DNA from: an uncultured Eubacteriales bacterium
Lineage (GTDB): Bacteria > Bacillota > Clostridia > Oscillospirales > Acutalibacteraceae
NCBI GenBank assembly: GCA_910580045.1
Contig: CAJTXF010000001.1
Location: forward strand, 4,549 to 68,548
Length of the DNA stretch: 64,000 nt
Direction of reading: 5' to 3'
Below the pieces are notes generated by a model, which had not been told where the DNA came from, searched no databases, and worked only from the letters and a program-made list of their open reading frames with translations. Below are positions 48,992-57,424 of this stretch, piece after piece; the stretch's first letter is position 1, and each line of letters begins with the position of its first letter. Both the position numbers and the translations under genes were made by a program.

Positions 48992-49853
48992 GAGCCTGCC
49001 CTCTCAGAAGCGGCCAGCTGTTTGCGCTCACATCCGCATTGGAGACAATGTCCCTCAGGTTATCCAGCTGGGTGGAGACACTGGCGTCAATAATCTCATC
49101 CGGCATCTCAATAATGCAGGTGCCGGACTCATCGTCCGCCATGGGAATAATCCTCACCCGCTCTGACAGCCTTGACAGCGCCTGGGTCAGCTCGGGAATG
49201 GTCTCTGCCGCGGCCCTGGCATCACAGTCTGCAATATAAACCTGCACCCACTCACACCGGCGGCGCTTGGCTGTGGCGGACTCAATCATCCGTACCAGCA
49301 CGCCTCCGCTGCTCTTCAAACTGATTCGAATAACCTTCTCGGCAATGGCCAAAGCCAGCTCCTTCAGGCCCTCCTTGCTTTCGTCCAATATCTCATCTCT
49401 GGCCCGCACAGCCTCTTTCAAAAAGGTCTGTATCTCCTGCTCTTGGGCAGCGGCCTTCTCCTCCAGCTCTGTCTGAGCCTGGCGGCGGCCTTCGGCCAAA
49501 CCTTGGGAAAAGCCCATATTATACCCATCTTCATTTGCTATCTTGCGCAGCTGCTCCAGCTCCGCCTGGGCCTCCTCCACAGCCTTCTCCAGGATACTCT
49601 GGGCCTCTCGCCGGGCGTCAGCCAAAATGGCCTCTGCCTGAATCTGGGCAAAGTCAACCGCTGAGGGCTCCTTTTCCGGCTCAGGCTCTGGGGTGGGACG
49701 GGAGGCATCCGCCTCCTCCAATTCCTCCTCCCCGTCAAAAACAGGCAGTGCCGCTGCTTCCGGCTCAGGCGAGGAAACAGTAAGGTCCTCCGCAGCCGGA
49801 AAGACATATTTATCCGCCGCCACATTGACGAAGCGCTTAAAAATGCCCGGCAT
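48984..49853 (-). CDS. fliH: Flagellar assembly protein FliH
   Basis: FliH binds and regulates FliI. It has 289 residues. The acidic N-terminus (about 25-60) is Glu/Pro-rich, the middle is a long Ala/Glu coiled coil (about 65-150), and the C-terminal domain carries the usual EKVIRISLKSSGGV and LRDIVSNADVSANSW segments. It follows fliG by about 130 bases and overlaps fliI. Confidence 0.9.
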   Translation of the reverse strand: MPGIFKRFVNVAADKYVFPAAEDLTVSSPEPEAAALPVFDGEEELEEADASRPTPEPEPEKEPSAVDFAQIQAEAILADARREAQSILEKAVEEAQAELEQLRKIANEDGYNMGFSQGLAEGRRQAQTELEEKAAAQEQEIQTFLKEAVRARDEILDESKEGLKELALAIAEKVIRISLKSSGGVLVRMIESATAKRRRCEWVQVYIADCDARAAAETIPELTQALSRLSERVRIIPMADDESGTCIIEMPDEIIDASVSTQLDNLRDIVSNADVSANSWPLLRGQAHV

Positions 49854-49984
49854 ACTGAGAACCTCCTTTCCCTATCCTGTCACAAAAGATGAACCAGATT
49901 TGTTGTGAGTTTTCTTGATTCGGGCGATGGGTACGCCCGTGCTTTCTATAAATAATGTATAAACTATGTGAACTTCGGGGGCTA

Positions 49985-51121
49985 TCAGGCAATAATATCG
50001 TCCTTGCCGCCCTTGAGGATGATGATTTCGTTCTTGGCCTCCAAGTCGCGGATAAGGGCCACGATACGCTGCTGCGCGTCGTCCACGTCCTTCATGCGCA
50101 CATTGGTGGTAATTTCCAAATCGTCCCGGATAGACTCCGCCATACGGGTAGACATATTCTTGAACAGCTTGTTGGCCAAATCCGCGCTGGCGGGTTTGAG
50201 GGCCAGCACCAAATCGTGGGTGTCGCAGTCCCGGACAAAACGCTGCACAGAGCGGTCGTCCATGGTAAGGATATCCTCGAACACGAACATGCGCTTGCGG
50301 ATTTCCTCGGCCAGAACAGCGTCGTACATGGACAGGCCGTCGAATATGCTCTTTTCGCTGACCCGGTCCACGTTGTTCATCACGTCTGCCACAAAGTCTA
50401 TGCCGCCCACCTGGATATTGCTGCTGCTGAAGATATTGGCAAACTTGTTGGACATTTCTGTCTCAATAATCTTCACCGCAGCAGGGGAAGCGCTGTCCAT
50501 ATTGGCAATGCGCTCTACTACTTTAATCTGCCGCTCCGGCTCCAGCTGGGCAATCACCGCGGCGGCCTTATCAGGCTCTATGTAAGAGAGCACCAGCGCA
50601 ATGGTCTGGGGGCGCTCGTTCTGCAGGGCTGTGAACAAATCCTTTTCTCCGGCCTTGTTCATAAAGGCAAACTCCCGGTTCTTCAAGGACTTGGTCACTT
50701 TATCCAACAGGTTGGTTGCTGTCTGTGCGCCAAAGGCTTTCTCCAGCACAGTGCGGGCGTATTCCAGCCCACCCTCTGTAACAGCCTTATTGGTCATGCA
50801 CATCTGATAGTACTCGTTGAGCACCGCCTCGGTCACATCGGCGTTCAAATACCCCAGCTTTGCCACCTCGATGGTAATCATTTCAACATCTTCGGGCTCC
50901 ATGTACTGGTACAGCTGGGAGGCCTTATCCACGCCAAGGGAGACGATAACCGCTGCCGCCTTTTGAGCGCCGCTCATAGACTCCAGCAAGGTACGCTGCA
51001 TAGCCAGAGCGGATTCCTCCGAAGAGGGGGTTTCCTCTACGGCTGGCTCTGGTGCGGGCTCGCCTTTTTTGCCTTTTTTCTTTTCGGCTTTTACCGCCTT
51101 ATCCGCCATTGGCCCCTTCAT
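49985..51121 (-). CDS. fliG: Flagellar motor switch protein FliG
   Basis: FliG joins the MS ring to the C ring and receives torque from MotA. It has 378 residues, about 40 longer than usual. The extra length is a Lys/Glu/Pro-rich N-terminal tail before SGAQKAAAVIVSLGVDKASQ. The middle ARM domains (about 150-270) and C-terminal domain (MFVFEDILTMDDRSVQRFVR, charged torque helix LANKLFKNMSTRMAESIRDD) are intact. It overlaps fliF by 23 bases. The ATG at 51109 (MADKAVKAEKKK) is an alternative start. Confidence 0.95.
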   Translation of the reverse strand: MKGPMADKAVKAEKKKGKKGEPAPEPAVEETPSSEESALAMQRTLLESMSGAQKAAAVIVSLGVDKASQLYQYMEPEDVEMITIEVAKLGYLNADVTEAVLNEYYQMCMTNKAVTEGGLEYARTVLEKAFGAQTATNLLDKVTKSLKNREFAFMNKAGEKDLFTALQNERPQTIALVLSYIEPDKAAAVIAQLEPERQIKVVERIANMDSASPAAVKIIETEMSNKFANIFSSSNIQVGGIDFVADVMNNVDRVSEKSIFDGLSMYDAVLAEEIRKRMFVFEDILTMDDRSVQRFVRDCDTHDLVLALKPASADLANKLFKNMSTRMAESIRDDLEITTNVRMKDVDDAQQRIVALIRDLEAKNEIIILKGGKDDIIA

Positions 51122-52760
51122 CTCCCCTCAGCAGAGTCTTAATCGCCTGAGCGGCGATTTCGGGATTGCTCTCAGCCAGCTCGCGCACACTTTTGCGCAG
51201 CTCCATACTTTTTTCTGTATGTACATCCATAATATCGGCGCCATCCAGAGCAGGTTCCTCTGCAGGCAGCTCTATTGGCAACCCATCGCCCATCTCCGGG
51301 CCAGTGACAAGCACTGGATCCAGAGACTGCATTCTGCGCCGGCTGCGGCTGCGGCCCAGAAGCACAAACACCACAAACAGCACCATAAAGAGGAACAGTC
51401 CCGCCAAAAGTGCCAGATAAACCCACAGGGGAATATCGCCAAACAGGCCAATAATCGGCTGGGTGTCCGCAGGAACATTGTCCTGCTCTGTCTCAGGCCG
51501 GTAAAACTCATGACTGATGATAGAAATCTTATCCGCCTGATTGGCCTGGCTGATACCCGCAGCCCGGGCCACGTGACGCATCAAATCATCCTGGTTCGCT
51601 GTGTTGGGCACCCGGCTGTTAATACTCACCGACACAGTTACATCAGAGATATACCCGCCGATGGTCTGCTGCTGGGTGACAGTTTTATTATTCTCAAATT
51701 GCTTCTCTCCGCTGACCTCCAGCTCCTGCTCGTCGCCAGTGGGTGTGAAGTCCTCCACGTATGTGTTCAAGTCAGCGTTGGGGTCTGTACCCACCACGCC
51801 GCCAACGCCGTCCTCGCCGCCGACCACCCGGCCGGACCAGATATGCTTGCCTACAATGCCCTCGCCCTCAGTGTCAGCTCCAGCCCAATCAGGCTGGGAA
51901 TAGATAGTGGACTCGGACTGGGAGCTGCTCATTTCCACAGTGGTATTCACCGCGCAGGTGACATTGCCCTCACCATACAAAGGCACCAGCACATCCATGA
52001 CCTTTGCCTGCAGCTTCTTGTCCCACTGGGCCTCCAGGGCCAGCTTGGTCTCAGCCAGGGTCTTCACGTCACCGCTGTCAGCCTCAGAGCCGTCATAGCT
52101 GTTGCCCTCGCTGTCCCGGATGTCCACCTCGTCAATAACAAGCCCCTTGACAGAGTGGCTCACTGTGGCCCGGATAGACTCTGCCAGGGCCTCGTCCATC
52201 TTTTCCCCGTCCTTCATGGTGACCACCACAGAGGCAGAAGCCTGGATGGTATTGTCCTGGCTGAGCACATAGCGCCTGTCCTCGCCCGGGACAATATTGA
52301 CCACCGCGTCAGACACACCCTCATAGCAGCGGATAGTGGCAGCCATTCTGTCCATCAGCTCAAACAGCGCCATCTGCGAGCGGTCCGACTCGGTTGACAG
52401 AGCGCTGATATTTGTCAGATACGTGCCATAGTCCGGGCTGGACTGGGGATATCCCGCGGCAATGAGCTTGGCCTTCAGCTGGGCCTCCTGGCCGGCTGGC
52501 ACCATAATGGTGTCCTCCCCCTGGAAGCGGATGTCTGTGACGCCCTCGTCCTGGAGATACTTGGCCACAGCAGCCATGTCATTGCTGCTCAGCCCAGTGA
52601 ACAGCGCCTCATATTCTGTTTTAGAGTTATTGGCCAGAAAAACCGCCAAAACGGCCAGCCCGACCACGATAGCAGCCACAATAATGGCCTTCACGGTCTT
52701 GCTCAGCCCGCCCACAGTTCCTTTGACCTGCGACCAGATATCCTTTGCCTTCTCTTCCAC
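51099..52760 (-). CDS. fliF: Flagellar MS-ring protein FliF
   Basis: FliF forms the membrane MS ring. It has 553 residues with membrane segments at about 26-46 and 440-462. Ring-building motifs lie between them (KYLQDEGVTDIRFQGEDTIM, GYPQSSPDYGTYL, VSHSVKGLVIDEVDI). The C-terminus (about 515-553) has VRELAESNPEIAAQAIKTLL, which binds FliG. The fliG start overlaps it by 23 bases. Confidence 0.96.
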   Translation of the reverse strand: MEEKAKDIWSQVKGTVGGLSKTVKAIIVAAIVVGLAVLAVFLANNSKTEYEALFTGLSSNDMAAVAKYLQDEGVTDIRFQGEDTIMVPAGQEAQLKAKLIAAGYPQSSPDYGTYLTNISALSTESDRSQMALFELMDRMAATIRCYEGVSDAVVNIVPGEDRRYVLSQDNTIQASASVVVTMKDGEKMDEALAESIRATVSHSVKGLVIDEVDIRDSEGNSYDGSEADSGDVKTLAETKLALEAQWDKKLQAKVMDVLVPLYGEGNVTCAVNTTVEMSSSQSESTIYSQPDWAGADTEGEGIVGKHIWSGRVVGGEDGVGGVVGTDPNADLNTYVEDFTPTGDEQELEVSGEKQFENNKTVTQQQTIGGYISDVTVSVSINSRVPNTANQDDLMRHVARAAGISQANQADKISIISHEFYRPETEQDNVPADTQPIIGLFGDIPLWVYLALLAGLFLFMVLFVVFVLLGRSRSRRRMQSLDPVLVTGPEMGDGLPIELPAEEPALDGADIMDVHTEKSMELRKSVRELAESNPEIAAQAIKTLLRGDEGANGG

Positions 52761-52804
52761 TTATGCGACCTCCTCAGACCTGCTGCGAGAATTTTCAGCC
52801 CAGC

Positions 52805-53107
52805 TTACAGGCTGATGCGCATGAGTTCATTGTATGCCTCAACAGCCCGGTTGCGCAGCTGCACAAGCAGACTGACAGAGAGCTCATACTTGGTGCTGGC
52901 CATACTCAGGGCTACAGGATTATCCAGCTGGCCGGTGGCCATCAGGTATTGCATCTGGGTTTTTTCCGCGTCGCTCTCCTTTACTGCGTCAACCGCAGAC
53001 TGAAAGATGCCGCCGAAAGCGTTCTGTACATTTTCTTCGCCCTGGGCCTTTTCGGCCCCCAGCTCCCCGGCAAAGAGGGAGGAAAGCGGTGTAATAGACT
53101 GTATCAT
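52805..53107 (-). CDS. fliE: Flagellar hook-basal body complex protein FliE
   Basis: FliE is the rod adaptor between MS ring and rod. It has 100 residues. The C-terminal family motif NPVALSMASTKYELSVSLLV then LRNRAVEAYNELMRISL is clear. The ATG at 53107 has GGGAAGG ten bases upstream and gives the usual length; an ATG nine codons earlier is possible. It lies between flgC and fliF. Confidence 0.92.
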   Translation of the reverse strand: MIQSITPLSSLFAGELGAEKAQGEENVQNAFGGIFQSAVDAVKESDAEKTQMQYLMATGQLDNPVALSMASTKYELSVSLLVQLRNRAVEAYNELMRISL

Positions 53108-53238
53108 AGCAGCCAGACCTTCCCTTCTTTTCATGCGCGCGTATGCAGCGCCGCATTCTATTATAATGCCTTATTCCGTTAATAGCAATAGATAGCTGCG
53201 TATATTCTAAAAAAATTCAATTTTTTCCAAGCAAGAAC

Positions 53239-53700
53239 TTACCTGCTCCCCAAATCCAGTCCACGGGAAATCACGCTCTTCAGCGTGTTAAAAGCAGTTA
53301 CATTTGCCGAATAGGCCTGGCTTGCAGCCATAGCGTCCGTAATTTCTTTTACCAGCGTGATGTTGGGCATTTCCAAATAACCATCCTCATTCGCGTCCGG
53401 ATGCGTGGGGTCATAGGTAATGGGGAATGGACTCTCGTCCTCCATAATTTCCGCCACGCGCACGCCTGCGCTGCGCTCTGTCCCCCGGTTGGAATTGTTG
53501 ACCGCCCGGGCCATGGCCATACGGAAGCTGTCCCGGCCGCCCTCTGCCTCAAAGACCACCATCTTCCTGCGGTAGGGACCCTCGCCGTTTTCAGTCCTGG
53601 TAGTATTCAGGTTGGTGATGTTCTCCGAAATAATGTCTAACCGCAGCTGCTGGGCTGTCAGCCCAGAGCCCACAATATTGATATTGCCTAGAAAAGCCAT
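53239..53700 (-). CDS. flgC: Flagellar basal-body rod protein FlgC
   Basis: FlgC is a proximal rod subunit of 153 residues. The N-terminal LDIISENITNLNTTRTENGE motif and the C-terminal NITLVKEITDAMAASQAYSANVT motif are typical of FlgC. GGATTGG before the ATG. It follows flgB by about 90 bases and precedes fliE. Confidence 0.95.
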   Translation of the reverse strand: MAFLGNINIVGSGLTAQQLRLDIISENITNLNTTRTENGEGPYRRKMVVFEAEGGRDSFRMAMARAVNNSNRGTERSAGVRVAEIMEDESPFPITYDPTHPDANEDGYLEMPNITLVKEITDAMAASQAYSANVTAFNTLKSVISRGLDLGSR

Positions 53701-53792
53701 TTGCGTCCAATCCTTTCCATGCCGGGAGAACCCCGCCCGGCTGATTGTTTCCCTGTAAAAGAGCCCTGTTTCAGGGCAGCTTTTCAGTCTGC

Positions 53793-54182
53793 TTAACCGC
53801 CGATGGCAGTGCGCAGAACTGATAAATCACTGTTAATGCTCTGATAAACATACTGCATCTGATAGGAGTTGCGTACCAGCTCCGTCATCTGCTCGGTCAG
53901 GTTTACGCCGTTGTCATCCCGGCGGGTAATCTCCTCGGTCTCCACCACATTCCAGCCAGCGCCCTCAATGGCGTCCCGCATGGTCTGCTTGGTCAGCTTG
54001 TTTTTTCCATAGTCAGCGGCCTCCAGCTGCTGCTGAAAGCTCTCCTCAAAGGTGACCAGCTTTGTTTTATAGTTGGGTGTCTCCACGTTGGAAATATTAT
54101 CCAGCAAAGCGTTCTGCTTGACCCACAAAAACTCTATTGAGCGCTCCATCATGCGCAGACTGTTATTTGTAATCACGTCCAC
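53793..54182 (-). CDS. flgB: Flagellar basal-body rod protein FlgB
   Basis: FlgB is a proximal rod subunit of 129 residues. NALLDNISNVETPNYKTKLV (near residue 25) is the FlgB rod motif, and LTEQMTELVRNSYQMQYVYQSI is the C-terminal coiled-coil. The start is GTG at 54182, with GGGAGG seven bases upstream. It is the first gene of the long flagellar operon, about 60 bases after its promoter. Confidence 0.95.
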   Translation of the reverse strand: MDVITNNSLRMMERSIEFLWVKQNALLDNISNVETPNYKTKLVTFEESFQQQLEAADYGKNKLTKQTMRDAIEGAGWNVVETEEITRRDDNGVNLTEQMTELVRNSYQMQYVYQSINSDLSVLRTAIGG

Positions 54183-54248
54183 AGCGGCGCCTCCCTTTCA
54201 CATGAAATATACCTTTCGATACTTTTCCAATTCTATTGATTTGTCACC

Positions 54249-54277
54249 ATTATATCATACTTCGAGTGGCTTCGCAA
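54249..54277 (-). promoter_or_regulatory. Main promoter of the flagellar operon
   Basis: Minus-strand TTGCGA (54272-54277), 17-base spacer, TATAAT (54249-54254), with an extended -10 TG (TGATATAAT). The consensus is sigma-A like, not sigma-28 like. Confidence 0.8.
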
Positions 54278-54547
54278 GTCCTCAGGATAATTTAGAGTTA
54301 GGAATAAATTGTAAAATCGACCGTTTCGCCTATCTTGTAGCGAGCTTCATTCTATCTACTATAGTCCTATTTCTGCGGTCTTTGAATAGCGTATCTTCAA
54401 CGGCCCCACATCATTCAGTGTATGGCATCCGGGGGCAAAATATTTTTCTAATTTTGGGGTTTGAGCAAATCTGTGCATTTTTTCCAGCCAGCAGTCACGA
54501 AATTCTGGTGTATCGAAAAACATACCTGCCCGCCTCTTGAGAGAAGC
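54278..54547. other. AT-rich gene-free spacer upstream of the flagellar promoter
   Basis: No gene, tRNA or clear hairpin is seen. It is visibly more AT-rich than the flanking genes and contains the region upstream of the flgB promoter where an activator could bind. No regulator site can be named. Confidence 0.5.
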
Positions 54548-55012
54548 CTATCCCAAATCAATTTTTTCCACCTGGCCGTCTACCAGCCGGTAAACCGCCG
54601 TGCCGTCTCTGGCAACCAGAAAGGTCTGCTCCGGCTCGTTGGTGCCCGCGTCCGAGCGGGCGTAAACTGTAATTTTCATGCAGGGCAGATTATCAACCGG
54701 GATGGCCTTCTCCACCTGATAGACGTGGTAGTCCTCCATGCTCTCCTCTTTCAGGCCCAGGGCCTTGGGCTCCAGGGAGCGAAAGTAGTCGATGGTCTCC
54801 TCTGTGGTCATCATATGCAGCTGCTCTCCCTCTTGCGAGTCCAGCGCGGAGCTGGAGCTGGCTCCGTTCACCAATGGGTCGGAGCCCTCCGCAAGGGTGC
54901 CGGAGGAGCCAGAGACGCCGGAGCCCGGGTCACCCCCGCCGCAGCCTGCCAATGTCAGGCTCAGAGCCAAAAGCCCCGCCGCCCCCAAACGATTCCATTT
55001 TATCCGCTTCAT
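54548..55012 (-). CDS. Lipoprotein of unknown function
   Basis: The product has 154 residues. A lipoprotein signal (KRIKWNR, hydrophobic stretch, LAGC with Cys near residue 24) is followed by a Gly/Ser linker. A compact domain (about 60-154) begins HMMTTEETIDYFRSLEPKAL and ends with LVARDGTAVYRLVDGQVEKI, which looks like a small alpha/beta fold. I do not recognise the family. The ATG at 55012 has AAAGGA ten bases upstream, better than the GTG three codons earlier. It is 26 bases after the FtsA-like gene and probably shares its transcript. Confidence 0.7.
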   Translation of the reverse strand: MKRIKWNRLGAAGLLALSLTLAGCGGGDPGSGVSGSSGTLAEGSDPLVNGASSSSALDSQEGEQLHMMTTEETIDYFRSLEPKALGLKEESMEDYHVYQVEKAIPVDNLPCMKITVYARSDAGTNEPEQTFLVARDGTAVYRLVDGQVEKIDLG

Positions 55013-55038
55013 GGGTATCACATCCTTTTGTGGTTCCT

Positions 55039-57213
55039 TCAGTCTCTATATTGAATGGTGACCTGGTCATTGGCCCGCAGCACCTGGCTGAATCGGCCCT
55101 CCACTCCATTTACCAGTAAATCCACCGGTTTATCCAGATGCTCGAAATCCAGTCCGGAATATTCCAGCAAATCCATCAGGTAGAACTCGCCTCCCTCAGA
55201 CTTGGGCTCCAGCCGCAGGGGCTCGCCGTTGAGCATCACAGTCAGGCCCCTGCCAAAGGTCAGCTGCTCCGGTTCCCGGCTCCGGAGGGGCTTGGGGGCA
55301 GACTTAGGAGCTTCTTGTTTTGCTTCCGGCTGAGGCGGAACCTCCTGGGAGGGCTCCTTTCGCGGGGGGGCTTCTACCGGTACAGCCTCTGGTTTTTCTG
55401 CAGGAGCAGGCTCCGCTGGCGGTTCATCCGCCTTCGGCACAGGCTCAGCCTGAATCGGAGACTTGGGCGCTTCCTCCCGCGCGGGCTCGGGTTTGGGGGC
55501 AGGCACCGGCTCTGCCAGCTTCACCTCTAAGGGTTTCGGCGGCGGAGGAAGCGTATCCCTGCTTTGCTCCCGGGCTTCCGGCCGGGAAGCGCTGTTCCTG
55601 CTTCTCCGCTCTGGGACAGGCCCGCCCTCGGCGGTCACCTCGTCTCCCTGGCGAATCTGATAGTCCAGGGGGGCTGGCTGGCCGTTAACCATGACCTGGC
55701 CCGGGAAGTCCTCACCCAAAAGCTGGGCAAGGGTCTGGCTGGCTGAGCGTCCCGGTTTGGCGGGAACAAATTCAATCCTGTCCCCAGCCTGCACCAAAGT
55801 GGAAAACTCCGCCTCTTGGCCATTGATGCTCATTTTAGACTCTACGCCCGGCATCCCCCGCAGGAACTCCCTCTGGCCATTCAGGGTGAAGGAAAGATTC
55901 GAGCCTGTGCGGCCCATCATATCCCCATAGTGGAAGCCGTTCATCAGAAGCACGTCCCGCAGGCTGAGGGCCCCATTGCGGAACAGCTTGGCGGGAAAGC
56001 CGTTGAGCGTGACCATATAGCTGTCGTTAATCATCCCCAATGCCGCCGACGCGCCGATACCTAAAGGCGTGGCATATTCCGGATCATTGAGCTCATACTC
56101 CTCCGAGCTGGCGCTGGTGGCAAAATGGTTCCCAGCCAGAGCCACCCGCGCCTCGCTCATTTCCAGCTCATTGGCCACCAGCTGCGGCAGGCCCATCAGC
56201 TTGCTGCCGCCGCCAGCCAAAAACACCGCGGAAGGGACCGCGCCGTTCAGGCTCAAAATCTCTTGGGCAATCTCCTTGGCCAGCCGCTGGGCAGCAGGGA
56301 GCAGAATTTCATACAAATTGTCACTGCTGATTTCGTGCTTCATCCCCAAAATATCCGGGTATTGCAGGGGCTCCACTGAGCCCAGGCCCATTTTCAGCCG
56401 CTCGCCGGTTTTGAAATCCACCAGCAGGCTGCGCATGAGAATTTCTGTAATCTCATCCCCAGCCACAGTTGCCATGGTATAGCCCACCACGCTGCCTTCT
56501 CGGCAGACAGCAATATCCGAGGTTCCTGCGCCAATGTCCACCAGCACCAGGTTCAGCAGGCGGATGTCAGCAGGAATGGCGGCGTTCAGGGCGGCAATGG
56601 GCTCCAAGGTCAGGCTGGACACCTCCAGGCCCAGGCGGCTGGTGACCGCGTACAGGCTCTCCACCACCCCGCTGGGCAGGAAGGTTGCAACCACGTCCAC
56701 CTCGAACACCTGCCCCCTGTGGTCCATCAAGTTGGTCATCGGGTAGCCGTCCACCACATACTGCCGGGCTGTATAGCCCACCATGTAGAAGCGGCCCTGC
56801 CCCACGCTCTCCCCGGCCAGCAGCTTCTCCGCCTCAGAGACAGCCCCAGCCTCCAGCTGGCCAATTACATCCTCGTCTGCCTTACGCAAATCGTCAAACC
56901 GCAGGGTGAAGCCAGCGCTCTGGGATTTCAGCGCCCGGCCGGCAGCCGCCACGCAGACCCGGCTGAGCCGCACACCGGTCTTCTCCTGCAGGCGGCGGAT
57001 GACTTCGCCAGCCACCTGAGCCACCTGCTCAATTTCCACAATCTGCCCGTCCAACATGGCCCGGCGGCCGTGCTCCTCTTTCTCGATGGCCTCTACCAGG
57101 AAACGGCCCTTCTCCACCCGGCCCAGCATCCCGATAATGCTCCTGGTGCCAATGTCCAGCGCGAACACCATGGCTGCGTCCTGTTCCTTTAAGACCTCCG
57201 GCAAAACGCTCAC
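55039..57213 (-). CDS. Large FtsA/PilM-like actin-family protein with modular tail
   Basis: The protein has 724 residues, against about 420 for typical FtsA. The actin-like ATPase domain (about 15-380) has phosphate-1 VFALDIGTRSIIGM, phosphate-2 VLVDIGAGTSDIAVC and the adenosine motif FLAGGGSKLMGLPQL. After it, beta-rich modules share a VNG...GD pattern: MSINGQEAEFSTLVQAGDRI, VMVNGQPAPLDYQIRQGDEV and, at the end, VDLLVNGVEGRF. A Pro/Glu/Lys-rich stretch (about 540-650) separates the last ones. No membrane-binding amphipathic helix of FtsA is seen at the end. Role in division, shape or motility is unknown. Confidence 0.75.
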   Translation of the reverse strand: MSVLPEVLKEQDAAMVFALDIGTRSIIGMLGRVEKGRFLVEAIEKEEHGRRAMLDGQIVEIEQVAQVAGEVIRRLQEKTGVRLSRVCVAAAGRALKSQSAGFTLRFDDLRKADEDVIGQLEAGAVSEAEKLLAGESVGQGRFYMVGYTARQYVVDGYPMTNLMDHRGQVFEVDVVATFLPSGVVESLYAVTSRLGLEVSSLTLEPIAALNAAIPADIRLLNLVLVDIGAGTSDIAVCREGSVVGYTMATVAGDEITEILMRSLLVDFKTGERLKMGLGSVEPLQYPDILGMKHEISSDNLYEILLPAAQRLAKEIAQEILSLNGAVPSAVFLAGGGSKLMGLPQLVANELEMSEARVALAGNHFATSASSEEYELNDPEYATPLGIGASAALGMINDSYMVTLNGFPAKLFRNGALSLRDVLLMNGFHYGDMMGRTGSNLSFTLNGQREFLRGMPGVESKMSINGQEAEFSTLVQAGDRIEFVPAKPGRSASQTLAQLLGEDFPGQVMVNGQPAPLDYQIRQGDEVTAEGGPVPERRSRNSASRPEAREQSRDTLPPPPKPLEVKLAEPVPAPKPEPAREEAPKSPIQAEPVPKADEPPAEPAPAEKPEAVPVEAPPRKEPSQEVPPQPEAKQEAPKSAPKPLRSREPEQLTFGRGLTVMLNGEPLRLEPKSEGGEFYLMDLLEYSGLDFEHLDKPVDLLVNGVEGRFSQVLRANDQVTIQYRD

Positions 57214-57231
57214 CTCTTTCCAAGATTCTAT

Positions 57232-57259
57232 ATTATATTATGTCCGGCAGAAGGGCCAA
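57232..57259 (-). promoter_or_regulatory. Promoter of the FtsA-like gene
   Basis: Minus-strand TTGGCC (57254-57259), 16-base spacer, TATAAT (57232-57237), about 20 bases before the start codon, so a very short leader. Confidence 0.5.
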
Positions 57260-57275
57260 GCACCCTTCCCACCGC

Positions 57276-57309
57276 AAAACCGGGCGGCCTGAAAAAGCGG
57301 CCGCCCGGC
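57276..57309 (-). terminator. Intrinsic terminator of the chemoreceptor gene
   Basis: On the minus strand GCCGGGCGGCC pairs with GGCCGCCCGG (57280-57289 with 57299-57308), then TTTTGCGG. It is about 115 bases past the chemoreceptor stop codon. Confidence 0.85.
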
Positions 57310-57424
57310 TATGGTTTTCGATATCAGAGCCCGCAGAGCAGAACCCCTTGCCCAAAGGTCCCTTTCCGCTTCAGACCCTCTATGCACAGGACCTTTCAGC
57401 GCCGCCAGGCTGCACTTCAGCGCT

